DNA from: Saccharopolyspora gloriosae
GTDB taxonomy: Bacteria > Actinomycetota > Actinomycetes > Mycobacteriales > Pseudonocardiaceae
DNA length: 64,000 nt
Direction: 5' to 3'
Assembly (NCBI RefSeq): GCF_014203325.1
Contig: NZ_JACHIV010000001.1
Coordinates: 3,473,501 to 3,537,500 of the forward strand
Shown: piece by piece, positions 7,041-16,759 of the stretch
Numbering within the stretch: the stretch's first letter is position 1
Layout of the letters: every line of letters begins with the position of its first letter
Notes under the pieces: model-generated
The model's database searches: none
Told to the model about the DNA's origin: nothing
Seen by the model: only the letters and a program-made list of their open reading frames with translations
Made by a program: the position numbers and the translations under genes

Positions 7041-9737
7041 ATGACGCGGGTGTGGATCGACGGTGCCGCGGCCGTCGAAGTGCCGGACGGTTCGACCGTG
7101 CTGGAGACGGTGCGCGCCTCCGGCATCGAGGTTCCCGCGCTGTGCCGGGACGAACGGCTCACCCCGCAGGGCTCGTGCCGCGTGTGCCTGGTGCGCGCGG
7201 CGGGCGGGATCGTGGCCGCGTGCACCACACCGGTCTCCGACGGGATGCGCATCGACACCCGCGCACCCGAATCCCGCGATGCGGCACGGGCCGCTCTGGA
7301 GCTGATCCTGTCCGAGCTGCCCCCGCGCTCGCTGGAAGTCCCCGCCGAACGCAGCGAGCTCGTCCGGACCTGCCTGCACTTCGGCATCACCGGAACGACC
7401 TTTCCCCCCACGCCCCACGAGCGGGGGCTCGATCATTCCCATCCCTACGTCAAGCTCGACCGCGATCTGTGCATCGCCTGCGGGCGGTGCGTGGCGATGT
7501 GCTCAGAGGTCCAGGGGACCTTCGCCCTGGAGCTCGCGGGACGCGGGTTCGACACCGCGGTCTCCGCCGGGGACGGCGGACCGTGGGCGGAGTCCCCGTG
7601 CGTGGGCTGCGGTGGTTGCGTGGACACCTGCCCGACCGGAGCACTGTCCGAACCCGGCCTGCTCGACCACCGGCCGATCTCCCGCACCACCACGACCACG
7701 TGCGGCTACTGCGGCGTGGGGTGCACCCTCGACGTCCACGTCCGCGACGAGGGGATCGCCGCCGTCACACCGCACCGCACGGCACCGGTGAACCGCGGGC
7801 ACGCCTGTGTGAAGGGGCGCTTCGCGCACGGCTTCACCGACGCCGCCGACCGGCTCACCGAGCCGTTGGTCCGCCGTCACGGGCGGCTCGAACGAGCGAC
7901 GTGGGCGGAGGCGCTGGACCTCATCTCTCACCGGAACGCCCGGATCCGCGAGCGGCACGGCCCGGACGCGTTCGCACTGATCTCCTCCGCTCGCGCCACG
8001 AACGAGGAGAACTACCTCGCGCAGAAGTTCGCCCGCGCCGCACTGGGGACCAACAGCGTCGACAACTGCTCGCGGCTGTGCCACGCGCCCTCCGCGGCCG
8101 GGCTCACCGCCGCGTTCGGCCTCGCCGGTGGCACGAACTCGCTCGACGATCTCGACCGGGCCGACTGCATCCTGCTGGCCGGGGCCAACCCGACCGAGGC
8201 GCACCCGGTCGTCGGCGCCCGCATCAAGCAACGGGTGCTGCACGGCGCGCGTCTGGTGGTCGTCGACCCACGGCGCACCGAGCTCGCCGGTCTCGCGGAC
8301 GTCCACGTGCGCTGCAAACCGGGGTCGAACGTCGCGGTGTTCCACGCGCTCGCGCACGTGCTGCTACGAGAGGGCCTCGTGGACGAGGAGTTCCTGCGCG
8401 AGCGCGCCTCGGGGCGGGCGGAGCTGGCGGCGCTGCTGCACGACTACGCGCCCGACCTCGTCAGCGCGGTCTGCGATGTCCCGGCGCGCGAACTCCTGTC
8501 CGCGGCGCGGCTCTTCGGGCACTCGCGGCGCCCGGCGATCGTCTACGGGCTGGGGGTGACCGAGCACGCCCACGGGACCGACGGCGTCCGCGCCCTCGCG
8601 AACCTGGCGATCCTGCGCGGCTCGGTCGGCGAGCCTGGGTGCTGCGGCATCCTGCCGCTGCGGGGGCAGAACAACGTGCAGGGCGCTTCGGACATGGGAG
8701 CACTGCCTGACCTGCTGCCCGGCTACCAGGCCGTCGCCGACCCTGCGGTGCGCGATCGAACCGCACGGATCTGGCGGCATCCGGTGCCCGCCGAGCCCGG
8801 CCGGCGCATCCCCCAGATGTTCGACGCGGCGATCTCCGGCCGGCTGCGCGCGCTGCACGTCATCGGCGAAGACATCTGCCAGAGCGATCCGGACACCGCT
8901 CACGTCCGAGAGGCGCTGCGCTCGTGCGAATTCGTCGTCTGCCACGACCTGTTCTTGTCGCGGACTGCGCAGCACGCCGACGTCGTGCTGCCCGCGGCCT
9001 CCTTCCTGGAGAAGGAGGGCACCTTCGTGAACTTCGACCGCCGTTTCCAACGCGTCCGGCCCGCGCTGAACCCGCCGGGGGAGGCGATCGACGACTTCCA
9101 GATCCTGCACCGGATCGCGGGCGCGCTCGGCACCGACCTCGGTTGTCCCACGCCTTCGGCCGCGCTGGACGAGTGCGCCTCGATCGCCCCGCTGTTCGCG
9201 GGCGTCTCGCACGAACGGCTCGACCGCGAGGGCCCGCTGCACTGGCCGTGCCGCGCCCCCGGCGAACCCGGTGAGCCGATGTTGTACCTCGACGGATTCG
9301 CCACCCGGTCCGGTCGTGCGGAACTCGCCGCGGTGCCGTACCGCCCGCCCGGCGACGCGACCGACGACGAGTACCCGATGACACTCGTGACAGGCCGCCG
9401 CCTGGAGCACTACAACACCGGTTCGATGACCCGGCGCACGCCGGACCTGCGGTTGCTGCCCGAGGAAACGCTCGACGTGCACCCAGAAGACGCCGCACGC
9501 CTCGGCCTCTCCGACGGCGCGGCCGTCCGCGTCACGAGCCGGTGGGGCGCGGCGGTGCTGAGCGCGCGCACCACCCGCGCCGTCCGCCCGGGCGAGGTCT
9601 TCGCCGCGTTCCACTTCCCCGAGGCGGAGATCAACGCCCTGACCTCGTCCCACACGGACGACGTCACCGGATGTCCGGAGTTCAAGGTGACCGCCGTCGA
9701 CCTCCGCCCCGCCGCGCGACCGGACCAGCAACGCTGA
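7041..9737 (+). CDS. Formate dehydrogenase alpha subunit, molybdopterin oxidoreductase
   Basis: 898 residues from the ATG at 7041 (GGGGGG upstream). Domains in order: an N-terminal [2Fe-2S] ferredoxin-like domain (CRDERLTPQGSCRVC), a pair of 4Fe-4S clusters (CIACGRCVAMC, CVGCGGCVDTCP), the catalytic-domain cluster CGYCGVGC, and a large molybdopterin-guanine-dinucleotide domain. The catalytic loop NCSRLCHAPS carries Cys347 where selenium forms have Sec, so this is the Cys type. No Tat signal is present, consistent with a soluble NAD-linked enzyme oxidising formate to CO2. No fdhD or Mo-cofactor gene is in the window. Within a dormancy island it could supply NADH or recycle fermentative formate. 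Confidence 0.92.
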   Translation: MTRVWIDGAAAVEVPDGSTVLETVRASGIEVPALCRDERLTPQGSCRVCLVRAAGGIVAACTTPVSDGMRIDTRAPESRDAARAALELILSELPPRSLEVPAERSELVRTCLHFGITGTTFPPTPHERGLDHSHPYVKLDRDLCIACGRCVAMCSEVQGTFALELAGRGFDTAVSAGDGGPWAESPCVGCGGCVDTCPTGALSEPGLLDHRPISRTTTTTCGYCGVGCTLDVHVRDEGIAAVTPHRTAPVNRGHACVKGRFAHGFTDAADRLTEPLVRRHGRLERATWAEALDLISHRNARIRERHGPDAFALISSARATNEENYLAQKFARAALGTNSVDNCSRLCHAPSAAGLTAAFGLAGGTNSLDDLDRADCILLAGANPTEAHPVVGARIKQRVLHGARLVVVDPRRTELAGLADVHVRCKPGSNVAVFHALAHVLLREGLVDEEFLRERASGRAELAALLHDYAPDLVSAVCDVPARELLSAARLFGHSRRPAIVYGLGVTEHAHGTDGVRALANLAILRGSVGEPGCCGILPLRGQNNVQGASDMGALPDLLPGYQAVADPAVRDRTARIWRHPVPAEPGRRIPQMFDAAISGRLRALHVIGEDICQSDPDTAHVREALRSCEFVVCHDLFLSRTAQHADVVLPAASFLEKEGTFVNFDRRFQRVRPALNPPGEAIDDFQILHRIAGALGTDLGCPTPSAALDECASIAPLFAGVSHERLDREGPLHWPCRAPGEPGEPMLYLDGFATRSGRAELAAVPYRPPGDATDDEYPMTLVTGRRLEHYNTGSMTRRTPDLRLLPEETLDVHPEDAARLGLSDGAAVRVTSRWGAAVLSARTTRAVRPGEVFAAFHFPEAEINALTSSHTDDVTGCPEFKVTAVDLRPAARPDQQR

Positions 9738-9773
9738 ACGCGTCCCGGGCTTCGGCCTCCGCGGGCCCAGGGC

Positions 9774-11249
9774 TCATCCCGGCTCGGTGAAGGCCCTCCG
9801 CGCCGCGGCGATCGCCTCCTGCGGCGAACCGGAGGTGTCGACGGGCAGGGACTCGGGCCACTCTTCGAACTCGGCGGCCATCCGCGCGGCGATGTCCGGG
9901 GTCGCGTCCGAGAGGTCGCCCGTCCGGTCCGCGATCCGTCCGGCGGTCACGTATCCGGGGGCCGTGCAGCGCAGCTCGACCGATGCGCATCGGGCCAGCT
10001 GGACGAGGTCCCGGGCCCGAGCCCGTTCGTCCGCCTTGCTCCAGCTGGCGTCGAGCACGACGCTCTCGCCGTGCTCCAGCAGCGTCCGCGCCCTCGCGAG
10101 CAGCTCTGAGTAGGTCCCGTGCACGTGCTCCGCCGCGTACAGCCCGCGCCCGTACCCGGCGTGCGCGGGCTCGCCCCGCCCGGCCGCGAGTTCGCGGCGC
10201 ACCCGGTCGGTGCTGAGCAGCACCGCCCCCAGCCGGTCCGCGAGCGAACCCGACACCGTCGACTTGCCGGTCCCCGGCAAGCCTCCCACCAGCACCAGGC
10301 GCACTTGTCCGGCCCGTAGGTGCGCGCGGGTCATGTCCGCCAGCAGGCGAGCCTCATCAGCCGCTCCCGCCGCCCCCTGGGCGTGCTGCAGGCAGGCGAC
10401 CTTCGCACGGACGAAGGCCCGGTACGCGAGGTAGTGATGGGCCAGCGAGTCCGCGGCCTCCGCTCCGGAGAACTCGCGGTACCAGCGCAGAAACCGCCTC
10501 CCGAGGTCCGCCGCCCCGAGGCGTTCGAGATCCATCGCCAGGAACGCCGCGTCGTCGAGTCCGTCGACGTGCCGCAGCTCGTCGTCGAACTCCAGGCAGT
10601 CGAGCAGCCGCGGCCCGTCGTCCAAGCAGAAGATGTCGTCGGCGACCAGATCGCCGTGCCCGTCCACCACGCATCCGCGGCGGGCGCGCTCCTCCAGCAG
10701 CGGGCCCCGGCCGTCGACGTACTCCAGCGCCAGCCGGGCGATCTCCTCGAATTCCTCGGAGTCCAGGACATCTCCGACGAACGGTTCCACCCCCGCGACG
10801 TTGTCGCTCCACCGCCCGCGCAGCGCGGGCGCCCTTCCCGCCGCCGCGATGTCCGCCCCCGTCCGCGCGGTGCTGTGGAACGACGCCAGCACCCGGGCGA
10901 TCCGTTCGAGCTCTACGAGCGGAGCTCCACGCTGCCGGACCACCGTGGACAATCTGCGTTCAGCGGGCATCCGCCGCATCACCACGATCCAGTCGCAGGT
11001 GCGGCCGTTCCCGTCCAGAGCCTGCGCCACGTCGAGGTAGACGTCCGGCGCCAGCCTGCGGTTCAAGTCCACCTCACGACGGCAGGCCCGTTCCCTGGCA
11101 CCGGTCGTGCTGAAGTCCAGGAAGCCGAAGTCGACCGGCTTCTTGACCTTGTACGCGCGGTCCCCGGTGAACAGCAGCACCGCGGTGTGGCTCTCGGCGA
11201 CCGCCGCAGGCAGGCGTTCTCCGACCGAATTTTCGTCCGCCTCCTCCAC
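9774..11249 (-). CDS. Bifunctional APH-like / AAA P-loop kinase protein (Rv2004c-like)
   Basis: 491 residues, GTG start with GAGGGGGGA upstream. The N-terminal 330 residues look like an aminoglycoside-phosphotransferase fold (VVDGHGDLVADDIFCLDDGP contains the HGDL catalytic motif; FTGDRAYKVKKPV opens the lobe). The C-terminal part has a P-loop GGLPGTGKSTVSGSLA and STDRVRRELA, a zeta-toxin/AAA_33-type kinase domain. The same architecture and size is seen in M. tuberculosis Rv2004c, a DosR-regulon gene. The substrate is unknown, so drug resistance should not be assumed. Convergent with the formate dehydrogenase operon. Confidence 0.85.
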   Translation of the reverse strand: MEEADENSVGERLPAAVAESHTAVLLFTGDRAYKVKKPVDFGFLDFSTTGARERACRREVDLNRRLAPDVYLDVAQALDGNGRTCDWIVVMRRMPAERRLSTVVRQRGAPLVELERIARVLASFHSTARTGADIAAAGRAPALRGRWSDNVAGVEPFVGDVLDSEEFEEIARLALEYVDGRGPLLEERARRGCVVDGHGDLVADDIFCLDDGPRLLDCLEFDDELRHVDGLDDAAFLAMDLERLGAADLGRRFLRWYREFSGAEAADSLAHHYLAYRAFVRAKVACLQHAQGAAGAADEARLLADMTRAHLRAGQVRLVLVGGLPGTGKSTVSGSLADRLGAVLLSTDRVRRELAAGRGEPAHAGYGRGLYAAEHVHGTYSELLARARTLLEHGESVVLDASWSKADERARARDLVQLARCASVELRCTAPGYVTAGRIADRTGDLSDATPDIAARMAAEFEEWPESLPVDTSGSPQEAIAAARRAFTEPG

Positions 11250-11544
11250 CGCTCCCCCCTCGCATCTCCGACGACCCGACCGCGGACGCTCCCGGCACGC
11301 CCGTCCACCGTGCAGGCTCCCGGTTCGCCTCGGGCACGGGCAGGGCCAGAGGGCCTTACGCGCTCAGCGCGCCGCGACGACCGGACACGGGAACGTGGCA
11401 AGCGTTGCTGCGCGACGGAACCCGCTGTGCGCTCAGGAATTCTCAGGACTGCGCCACATACCGGGGAGGTCGGCGTCGGTCGCCACGGTGGGCGAAGCAC
11501 GGGCGTCGTGGTCCGCGAACACCGTGGATCGGCACGGACGCACC

Positions 11545-12417
11545 TCACCGCGCGATCACCACCGGGCACGGTGAGTGCTGCACCAGCTGTTGGCTCGTGG
11601 ACCCCAGCACCAGCCCGGTGAAACCTCCCCTCCCACGGGCTCCGACCACGACGAGCTGCGCCTGCTCCGCATGCGTGAGCAAGGCCCGCGCGGGTTTGTT
11701 CAGCGGTGCGAAGCGCTGCACCACGACGTCGGGGCGTTCCTCCGACCAGCCCGCCAGCACCTCCGTCAGGAGGCGTTCCTCATCGGACTGGACCGCGGCC
11801 CACCCCTCGTCGATCCGGTTCCGCAAGCGCGCCTCATCCCACGCCAGGGAGTGCCAGGCGTGGACGGCGCGCAAGGGCACCTCCCGTGCGGCGGCGAGCT
11901 CGAAGGCGTAGCCGAGAGCGGCGGCATCATGCGCGGAACCGCTGACGCCGACGACGACCGGCTCGGTCTGGTCCGGCTCGTGCTCGCCGCGGACCACCGC
12001 GACCGGGCAGCGGGCATGTGCGGCCACGGCGATCGCCACCGAACCGATCAGCAGCCCGGTGAACCCTCCGAGCCCCCGGCTGCCCAGCACCACCACATCC
12101 GCTCGCCGGGACTGCTCGACGAGCCCGCTCGCCGGAGCCTCCATGCGGAACTCGGTTTCCACGACTACGTCCGGTGCGACTTCGCCCACCTGCTCCTTCG
12201 CGAGCCGCAGCGATTCCTCTGCTTCCTCGCGGACGCTCTCCAGGAGCGTCTGCCGCGGTGGCACGACCGGCATGTCCGGCACGACGACGAGCGACTTCAC
12301 GTCGCAGTGCAGCAGGTGCAGCTGCGCCGACCGCCGCCGTGCCTCCCGCGCCGCCCACCGAGCGGCGCGGAGAGCCGACGACGATCCATCGATCCCGACG
12401 ACCACCGTCCGCGCCAT
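11545..12417 (-). CDS. Universal stress protein, tandem two-domain
   Basis: 290 residues. ATG at 12417 has GGAGG upstream; the longer frame would add an arginine-rich non-USP tail. Two canonical nucleotide loops: VLGSRGLGGFTGLLIGSVA and VVGARGRGGFTGLVLGSTS. It is the closest paralogue of the USP at 19481 (shared PVVPPRQ/PGVVLPQ region, HAWHSLAWDEA/HAWHSLSADEA, and the ending TSQxLVQxSPCPV). About 140 bp separates it from another USP on the same strand. Confidence 0.9.
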   Translation of the reverse strand: MARTVVVGIDGSSSALRAARWAAREARRRSAQLHLLHCDVKSLVVVPDMPVVPPRQTLLESVREEAEESLRLAKEQVGEVAPDVVVETEFRMEAPASGLVEQSRRADVVVLGSRGLGGFTGLLIGSVAIAVAAHARCPVAVVRGEHEPDQTEPVVVGVSGSAHDAAALGYAFELAAAREVPLRAVHAWHSLAWDEARLRNRIDEGWAAVQSDEERLLTEVLAGWSEERPDVVVQRFAPLNKPARALLTHAEQAQLVVVGARGRGGFTGLVLGSTSQQLVQHSPCPVVIAR

Positions 12418-12557
12418 CGCACTGCACCTCCACCGCGTCGATCGCCGGTCCCGGCTACCCCGCGCACGGCACCCGATTACACGCACCGCGTCGCCCGGAC
12501 CGACAGAGCCGAGAGTCCCGGGGAGGTGTTCGGGCACCGCGCGCCGGACCGAGTCGC

Positions 12558-13385
12558 TCAGGTCCGTGCGCGCACCACCATCACCGGGCAGGCGGCGTGG
12601 TGCAGCAATGCCTGGCTGGTCGAACCGAGCAAGAGACCGCGGAAGCCTCCGCGACCTCGACTGCCCACCACGACCACGCTGGCCCGCCGCGCCTGCGCCA
12701 GCAGCACTTCCCTCGGGTCGCCGCGCTCTTCGACCCAGTGGAGGTCCACCTCGGGGTGGCGCCGCCGCCATTCAGCGACGTGCTCGCCAGCACCACCGGC
12801 GCCGCCGGACGTCCGGTGGCGCTCCTCCACAGCATGTGCCGCCACCAGCGGAAGCCCCGTGCGGGAGGCGCGCTCGAAGGCCGCCGCGAGCGCCACGTCC
12901 GCAGCCGCACCCCCGTCGACGCCCACCACCACCGGACCGGTCGCATCCGGATCACCGCGCACCACCACGACCGGACTGCGGGCGCGGGCCGACACGCTCG
13001 TGGCCACGGAGCCCAAGAGCATCTCGGGAAAACCGCTGAAGTCCCCCTGCCCCAACACGACCTCGTCCGCCTGCTCCGAGAGGTCCACCAGGGCCAGCGC
13101 CGGTGGCTGGTTGGTGACCGCCGTCGTGATCGGGATGTCCGGAGCCGCCGCCCGCACCACGTCGGCAGCCGCGTCGAGGCGCTCGCGGGCGTTGCTGTCG
13201 ATCCCTTCGTAGTAGCACTGCATCGGATACGCACCGGGCAGCACCGGGGCGACGCCTCCCAGCGCGAAAACCAGGTGCACCGGCAGGTTCCGCCCGCGCC
13301 CGTCGACGGCCGCCCACCCCGCGGCGAGCTCGGCGGACCGGGAACCGTCGATCCCGACCACCACCGACCTTCTGATGTCATTCAT
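12558..13385 (-). CDS. Universal stress protein, tandem, degenerate first nucleotide loop
   Basis: 275 residues. ATG at 13385 has a strong GGGGGAGGAG site. The first UspA domain has VLGQGDFSGFPEMLLGSVA, where the usual SRG is replaced by QGD. The second is canonical (VVGSRGRGGFRGLLLGSTS). Loss of the basic residue suggests altered ATP binding in one half. Shares strand and direction with the USP downstream; the 140-bp gap holds no gene. Confidence 0.88.
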   Translation of the reverse strand: MNDIRRSVVVGIDGSRSAELAAGWAAVDGRGRNLPVHLVFALGGVAPVLPGAYPMQCYYEGIDSNARERLDAAADVVRAAAPDIPITTAVTNQPPALALVDLSEQADEVVLGQGDFSGFPEMLLGSVATSVSARARSPVVVVRGDPDATGPVVVGVDGGAAADVALAAAFERASRTGLPLVAAHAVEERHRTSGGAGGAGEHVAEWRRRHPEVDLHWVEERGDPREVLLAQARRASVVVVGSRGRGGFRGLLLGSTSQALLHHAACPVMVVRART

Positions 13386-13560
13386 GCGATCTCCTCCCCC
13401 CGGCTGGAACACCGGCCGCTGTGACCGGCGCGGGCTCCGATACTCCAGCGTGGCCGGGGAATCCGGAGCCTGCCAGGAGAGCCCAACGCCTCTGCCGCAT
13501 TCGCGAGTGCCGGTGCAGCCTGGTCCCGGCGATGGAAGGACGAACCGCAGGTGGTGCGAC

Positions 13561-14217
13561 ATGGAGGGACGCGAGCACGATGTCCGCGAGGGCGAGACGA
13601 CGCGGTGGGCGATGACGGCATCGGGCCACCCGCAGGAAGAGCCACCCGGCATCGACGACTTCATGGACAGCCCTGATTTCGCGATGACGGAGCACCTTCC
13701 GGTGCGCTGCCCGCCTCGTGCGTCCTACGCGGCGCTGCGACATTTGGACCTGCTCACGGTGCGGTCCCCCGTGATCGACGCGGCGATGCTCGTGCGGGGC
13801 TGGCCGGCCAGGTTGCGCCGACACATGCCTGCGCGAACCCGAACCCGGTTGACCTTCGACGACCTCGTGGCCGAGGGAAACTGGGTCCGGCTCTCCGAAA
13901 AGCCGGATCACGAACTCGTCCTAGGGGCCGCGGGCAGGTTCTGGACGCCGGTCCCCAGCCTCGAATCGCTCGGTCCCGGCGAATTCGAACGCTACGACCG
14001 CCCCCGCCACGGCCGTATCGCGATGTCGTTGTCCGCTCGGGCCTACGGTCGCGGCAGCCTGCTCAGCTACGACGTGCGCGTCTCCCTCGACGACGCGCTC
14101 TCGCTGCGGACCTTCGGCTGGTACTGGTGGACCGCTGGCCCCTTCATTCGCCTGATCATGCGCGCCACGCTGCGTCGAGCCGCGGCCGACGCGCTGACCG
14201 GCGAGGACGAGTCCTAG
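13561..14217 (+). CDS. Hypothetical protein, SRPBCC-like
   Basis: 218 residues if started at ATG 13561; ATG 13612 is possible. No confident family assignment. The central part (GNWVRLSEKPDHELVLGAAG, RFWTPVP) and a C-terminal WYWWTAGPFIRLIMRATLRR helix are the sort of pattern seen in SRPBCC (START-like lipid or hydrophobic-ligand) proteins. That call is an inference from motif spacing. Third-position GC is high and consistent with a real gene. It lies divergently from the USP at 12558. Confidence 0.6.
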   Translation: MEGREHDVREGETTRWAMTASGHPQEEPPGIDDFMDSPDFAMTEHLPVRCPPRASYAALRHLDLLTVRSPVIDAAMLVRGWPARLRRHMPARTRTRLTFDDLVAEGNWVRLSEKPDHELVLGAAGRFWTPVPSLESLGPGEFERYDRPRHGRIAMSLSARAYGRGSLLSYDVRVSLDDALSLRTFGWYWWTAGPFIRLIMRATLRRAAADALTGEDES

Positions 14218-14321
14218 CGCGGATGCCCCGTCGAGCACGCTCGTCGCGAGCACCGGAGACGAGGCGCTGTCCGGGTGACGGACGCGATGGGGCGCTTCCC
14301 GGCCTGGCCGCACGGTGTGTG

Positions 14322-14335
14322 CGGGCCAAGGTCCC
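14322..14335 (+). promoter_or_regulatory. Weak DosR-box-like site
   Basis: CGGGCCAAGGTCCC, 66 bp before the SHOCT gene. About ten of fourteen positions agree with GGGACTWWAGTCCC. Weaker than the two hsp20 sites. Confidence 0.25.
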
Positions 14336-14400
14336 TAGCCGGTCGGGTCGCACGTCGCCGACGATGGAACGGCAAGCATCCGGTTAAGGAGCTGTCGGCG

Positions 14401-14661
14401 ATGATGTACGGCTATGGGCCCGGACTCTGCTGGATGTTCGTGCTGCCCATCATCTGGCTCATGTTCCTCGCGTTCCTCGGGCTGATCGTCTGGGCCGTGG
14501 TTCGCCTGACCCGTGAGTGGCGTCCTCGGCACGACAACGGCGCCGCGCACCAGGAAACCGCCGAAGAAATCCTCGATCGCAGGTATGCCCGCGGGGAGAT
14601 CGACGCGGAGGAGTACCGGCAAGCACGGGCGAACCTGACCGAGCATCGGGGAAAAGAATGA
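14401..14661 (+). CDS. SHOCT-domain small membrane protein
   Basis: 86 residues, with AAGGAG before two adjacent ATGs. One membrane segment (about residues 8-38) is followed by a cytoplasmic SHOCT motif, EEILDRRYARGEIDAEEYRQ, at about 55-75. SHOCT segments are short oligomerisation helices at protein ends. Function is otherwise unknown. It sits 128 bp upstream of a USP gene in the same direction. Confidence 0.82.
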   Translation: MMYGYGPGLCWMFVLPIIWLMFLAFLGLIVWAVVRLTREWRPRHDNGAAHQETAEEILDRRYARGEIDAEEYRQARANLTEHRGKE

Positions 14662-14788
14662 TCAGAGCGCGCAGCCCTCGGCCGCCACCCTGCCGATGGC
14701 CCGTTCCGGCCGCGCCAGGGCCTCGGTGGTCCGCTGCTCGTTCCACGCTCTGGGCATCATGATCAGCCACGTCGGGGGGAGAGAGAAC

Positions 14789-15604
14789 ATGGCACAACCT
14801 GAGCACGCGGTCGTGGCCGGAGTCGACGGCTCCGGCCATTCCGCCGAAGCCGCGGCCTGGGCGACGCGGGAAGCCCGGCGTCGTGGCGCCCGCCTGCACC
14901 TGGTGCTGGTCAACGACGACCCGAATCGCTCGGCTTTCGCGGGCAAGAGCGTGCACGCGGTCGCCGAACAGTGCCGCGCCCAAGAGCCCGAAGTCGAGGT
15001 GAGCGAGGAGGTCCGCACCGGGCATCCGATCGAACAGCTGCTTCGCTGCGAGGAGACCGCCCAGTTGATGGTGCTGGGATCGCGCGGACTCGGTGGTTTC
15101 GCCGACGCGCTGCTGGGCTCGGTCAGTTCGGAGGTCGCCACCCACGCGGCAGGGCCGGTCGTGGTCGTGCGCGGGGGCGGGGGCGATCTCGGGGGGCCGG
15201 TCGTCGTCGGGGTGGACGACGCGGCGAATGCTCACGCGGTGCTGCGCTTCGCGTTCGACGCGGCGGCCTCCCGCGGGGTCGATGTGCTCGCTGTGCAGGC
15301 CTGGCACGAGCAGGGGCTGCTCGCGCCGCCCCTGCCACCACCCGATCAGGACGAAGTGCAGACTCGCATCGAGAACTCCCTCAACGCCCAGCTCGCGGAA
15401 TGGCGCGACCGCTACCCGGGGCTCCACGCGCGCACCCGCGCCGTGCGCGGCCATCCGGTCCCGGCCCTCGTCGACGCGGCCGGTGAGTCCCCGCTGCTGG
15501 TGGTGGGCCACCGCGGCACCGGTGGGTTCAACGGGTTGTTCCTCGGCTCGGTGGCCGTCGGAGTGCTGCACCACGCGAGATGCCCGGTCGCCGTGGTGCG
15601 GTGA
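14789..15604 (+). CDS. Universal stress protein, tandem two-domain
   Basis: 271 residues, ATG 14789 behind GGGGGGAGAGAG. Both nucleotide loops are canonical (VLGSRGLGGFADALLGSVS; VVGHRGTGGFNGLFLGSVA). It is a full-length paralogue of the USP at 2482, with the same length and the same SRGLGGFADALLGSVS stretch, so one arose by duplication of the other. A convergent hairpin follows the gene. Confidence 0.9.
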   Translation: MAQPEHAVVAGVDGSGHSAEAAAWATREARRRGARLHLVLVNDDPNRSAFAGKSVHAVAEQCRAQEPEVEVSEEVRTGHPIEQLLRCEETAQLMVLGSRGLGGFADALLGSVSSEVATHAAGPVVVVRGGGGDLGGPVVVGVDDAANAHAVLRFAFDAAASRGVDVLAVQAWHEQGLLAPPLPPPDQDEVQTRIENSLNAQLAEWRDRYPGLHARTRAVRGHPVPALVDAAGESPLLVVGHRGTGGFNGLFLGSVAVGVLHHARCPVAVVR

Positions 15605-15639
15605 GCACCGGAGCAGGATCCGCACGTCGCTCATCCATC

Positions 15640-15660
15640 ACGTCAGGGGCGACCTGACGT
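15640..15660. terminator. Bidirectional hairpin between convergent genes
   Basis: ACGTCAGG-GGCGA-CCTGACGT, an 8-bp perfect stem between the USP and HAD genes. It overlaps the HAD stop codon. Confidence 0.5.
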
Positions 15661-16392
15661 CGTCACCGAGATCTCCCGCAGCGAACGGATCACGACCTCC
15701 GCGCCCACGTCCCGCAGGTCGTGGGATGCGGCGACGCGGGCCACCCCGATCACGAGGCCGAAGCCGCCCGCTCGGGCAGCCCGGACACCGGCCGAGGAGT
15801 CCTCGATCACCGCCGAGCGCGACGGGCGGCAGCCGCACCTACGGGCGGCCTCAATGAACGTCGCCGGATCCGGTTTTCCCGGCAGACCGAGTTCGTCGGT
15901 CACCACTCCGTCGACGACGACGTCGACCAGCCCGGCGAGACCGGCGCGCTCAAGCACGAGCGCGCAGTTGCGGCTGGCCGACACGACGGCGACGCGCACG
16001 TGCGCCTCCCGCAGGGAGACGAGCAGGCCGATCGCACCATCGAACACCCGCACCCCGCCGGTGGCGAGAGCGTCGCGGAAGTAGCGGTCTTTGCGCTTTC
16101 CCAACCCCACCGCCGTTTCCGCGTCCGACGGGTCCGACGGCGCACCCCTCGGGAGTTCGATTCGCCGTGAACGCAGGAAGTCGAGCACGCCGTCGGCGCG
16201 CGGTTTGCCATCGACGTGGTCCAGGTAGTCCGCCGTCGTGAACGGCTCGTGGTGGCCGGCCCTCGCCGTCAGGTAGTGGTCGAACAGCCGCTTCCAGGCC
16301 GCGCAGTGCACTGAAGCCGTGTCCGTCAGCACGCCGTCGAGGTCGAACAGGACCGCGTCGTACCGCTGCGGACGGACGGTGATCGCGGTCAT
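15643..16392 (-). CDS. HAD-superfamily hydrolase, beta-phosphoglucomutase-like
   Basis: 249 residues. Motif I DLDGVLTDT near residue 17 with the nucleophile and acid aspartates, a helical cap domain, motif II VVSASRN, and motif IV IEDSSAGVRAARAG. The layout matches beta-phosphoglucomutase/sugar-phosphatase HADs (subfamily IA). In M. tuberculosis the DosR gene otsB1 begins with a similar HAD domain, which may explain its presence here. No trehalose enzyme is adjacent. The start ATG overlaps the stop of an upstream minus-strand frame (ATGA) whose coding nature is doubtful. Confidence 0.82.
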   Translation of the reverse strand: MTAITVRPQRYDAVLFDLDGVLTDTASVHCAAWKRLFDHYLTARAGHHEPFTTADYLDHVDGKPRADGVLDFLRSRRIELPRGAPSDPSDAETAVGLGKRKDRYFRDALATGGVRVFDGAIGLLVSLREAHVRVAVVSASRNCALVLERAGLAGLVDVVVDGVVTDELGLPGKPDPATFIEAARRCGCRPSRSAVIEDSSAGVRAARAGGFGLVIGVARVAASHDLRDVGAEVVIRSLREISVTTSGRP

Positions 16393-16759
16393 CGGTCCTC
16401 CCGAGACGGGCCCATCGCCGACTGGCGGGCGATTCGATCTCGCCCAGCCTTGGATCTGCTCAGCACCTCGGCTCCACGTGCCGCGTCCAAAACTCCCGGC
16501 GGCCCACGCGACCGCTTCGTTCCGGCCGCTGGTGGTCGAAGCCGGTCAGCGCGCACGAAATGCTCGACGATGTCGCCGAGCACGCTGTCAGCCACCTCCG
16601 GAGTACCCGGAGCACGGCGCACCGACGCTGCGATACGACGGACCTCAGCCGCTGCCTTCCGACCGCTGAAACGGACCGGCGAGGACGAAAGGCTCTGGCG
16701 GCCGGTCGCCGGTCCGGACACCGTCGTCGTTGCCGGACTCACGTCCGAGGAGGTCGATC
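16393..16759. other. Intergenic region, 367 bp, possible relic frame
   Basis: A minus-strand frame from 16742 to 16389 (117 residues) overlaps the HAD start by ATGA and contains a helical stretch (EVRRIAASVRRAPGTPEVAD). Its third-position GC is clearly lower than the neighbours and no family is recognised, so I do not call it a gene. A DosR-like 14-mer AGGACGAAAGGCTC lies at 16682-16695, 65 bp before the next USP. Confidence 0.3.

Noticed and set aside
16389-16742. 117-residue frame overlapping the HAD start by ATGA
   Set aside because: Third-position GC is lower than neighbours and no family is seen; kept only as a note in the intergenic entry.
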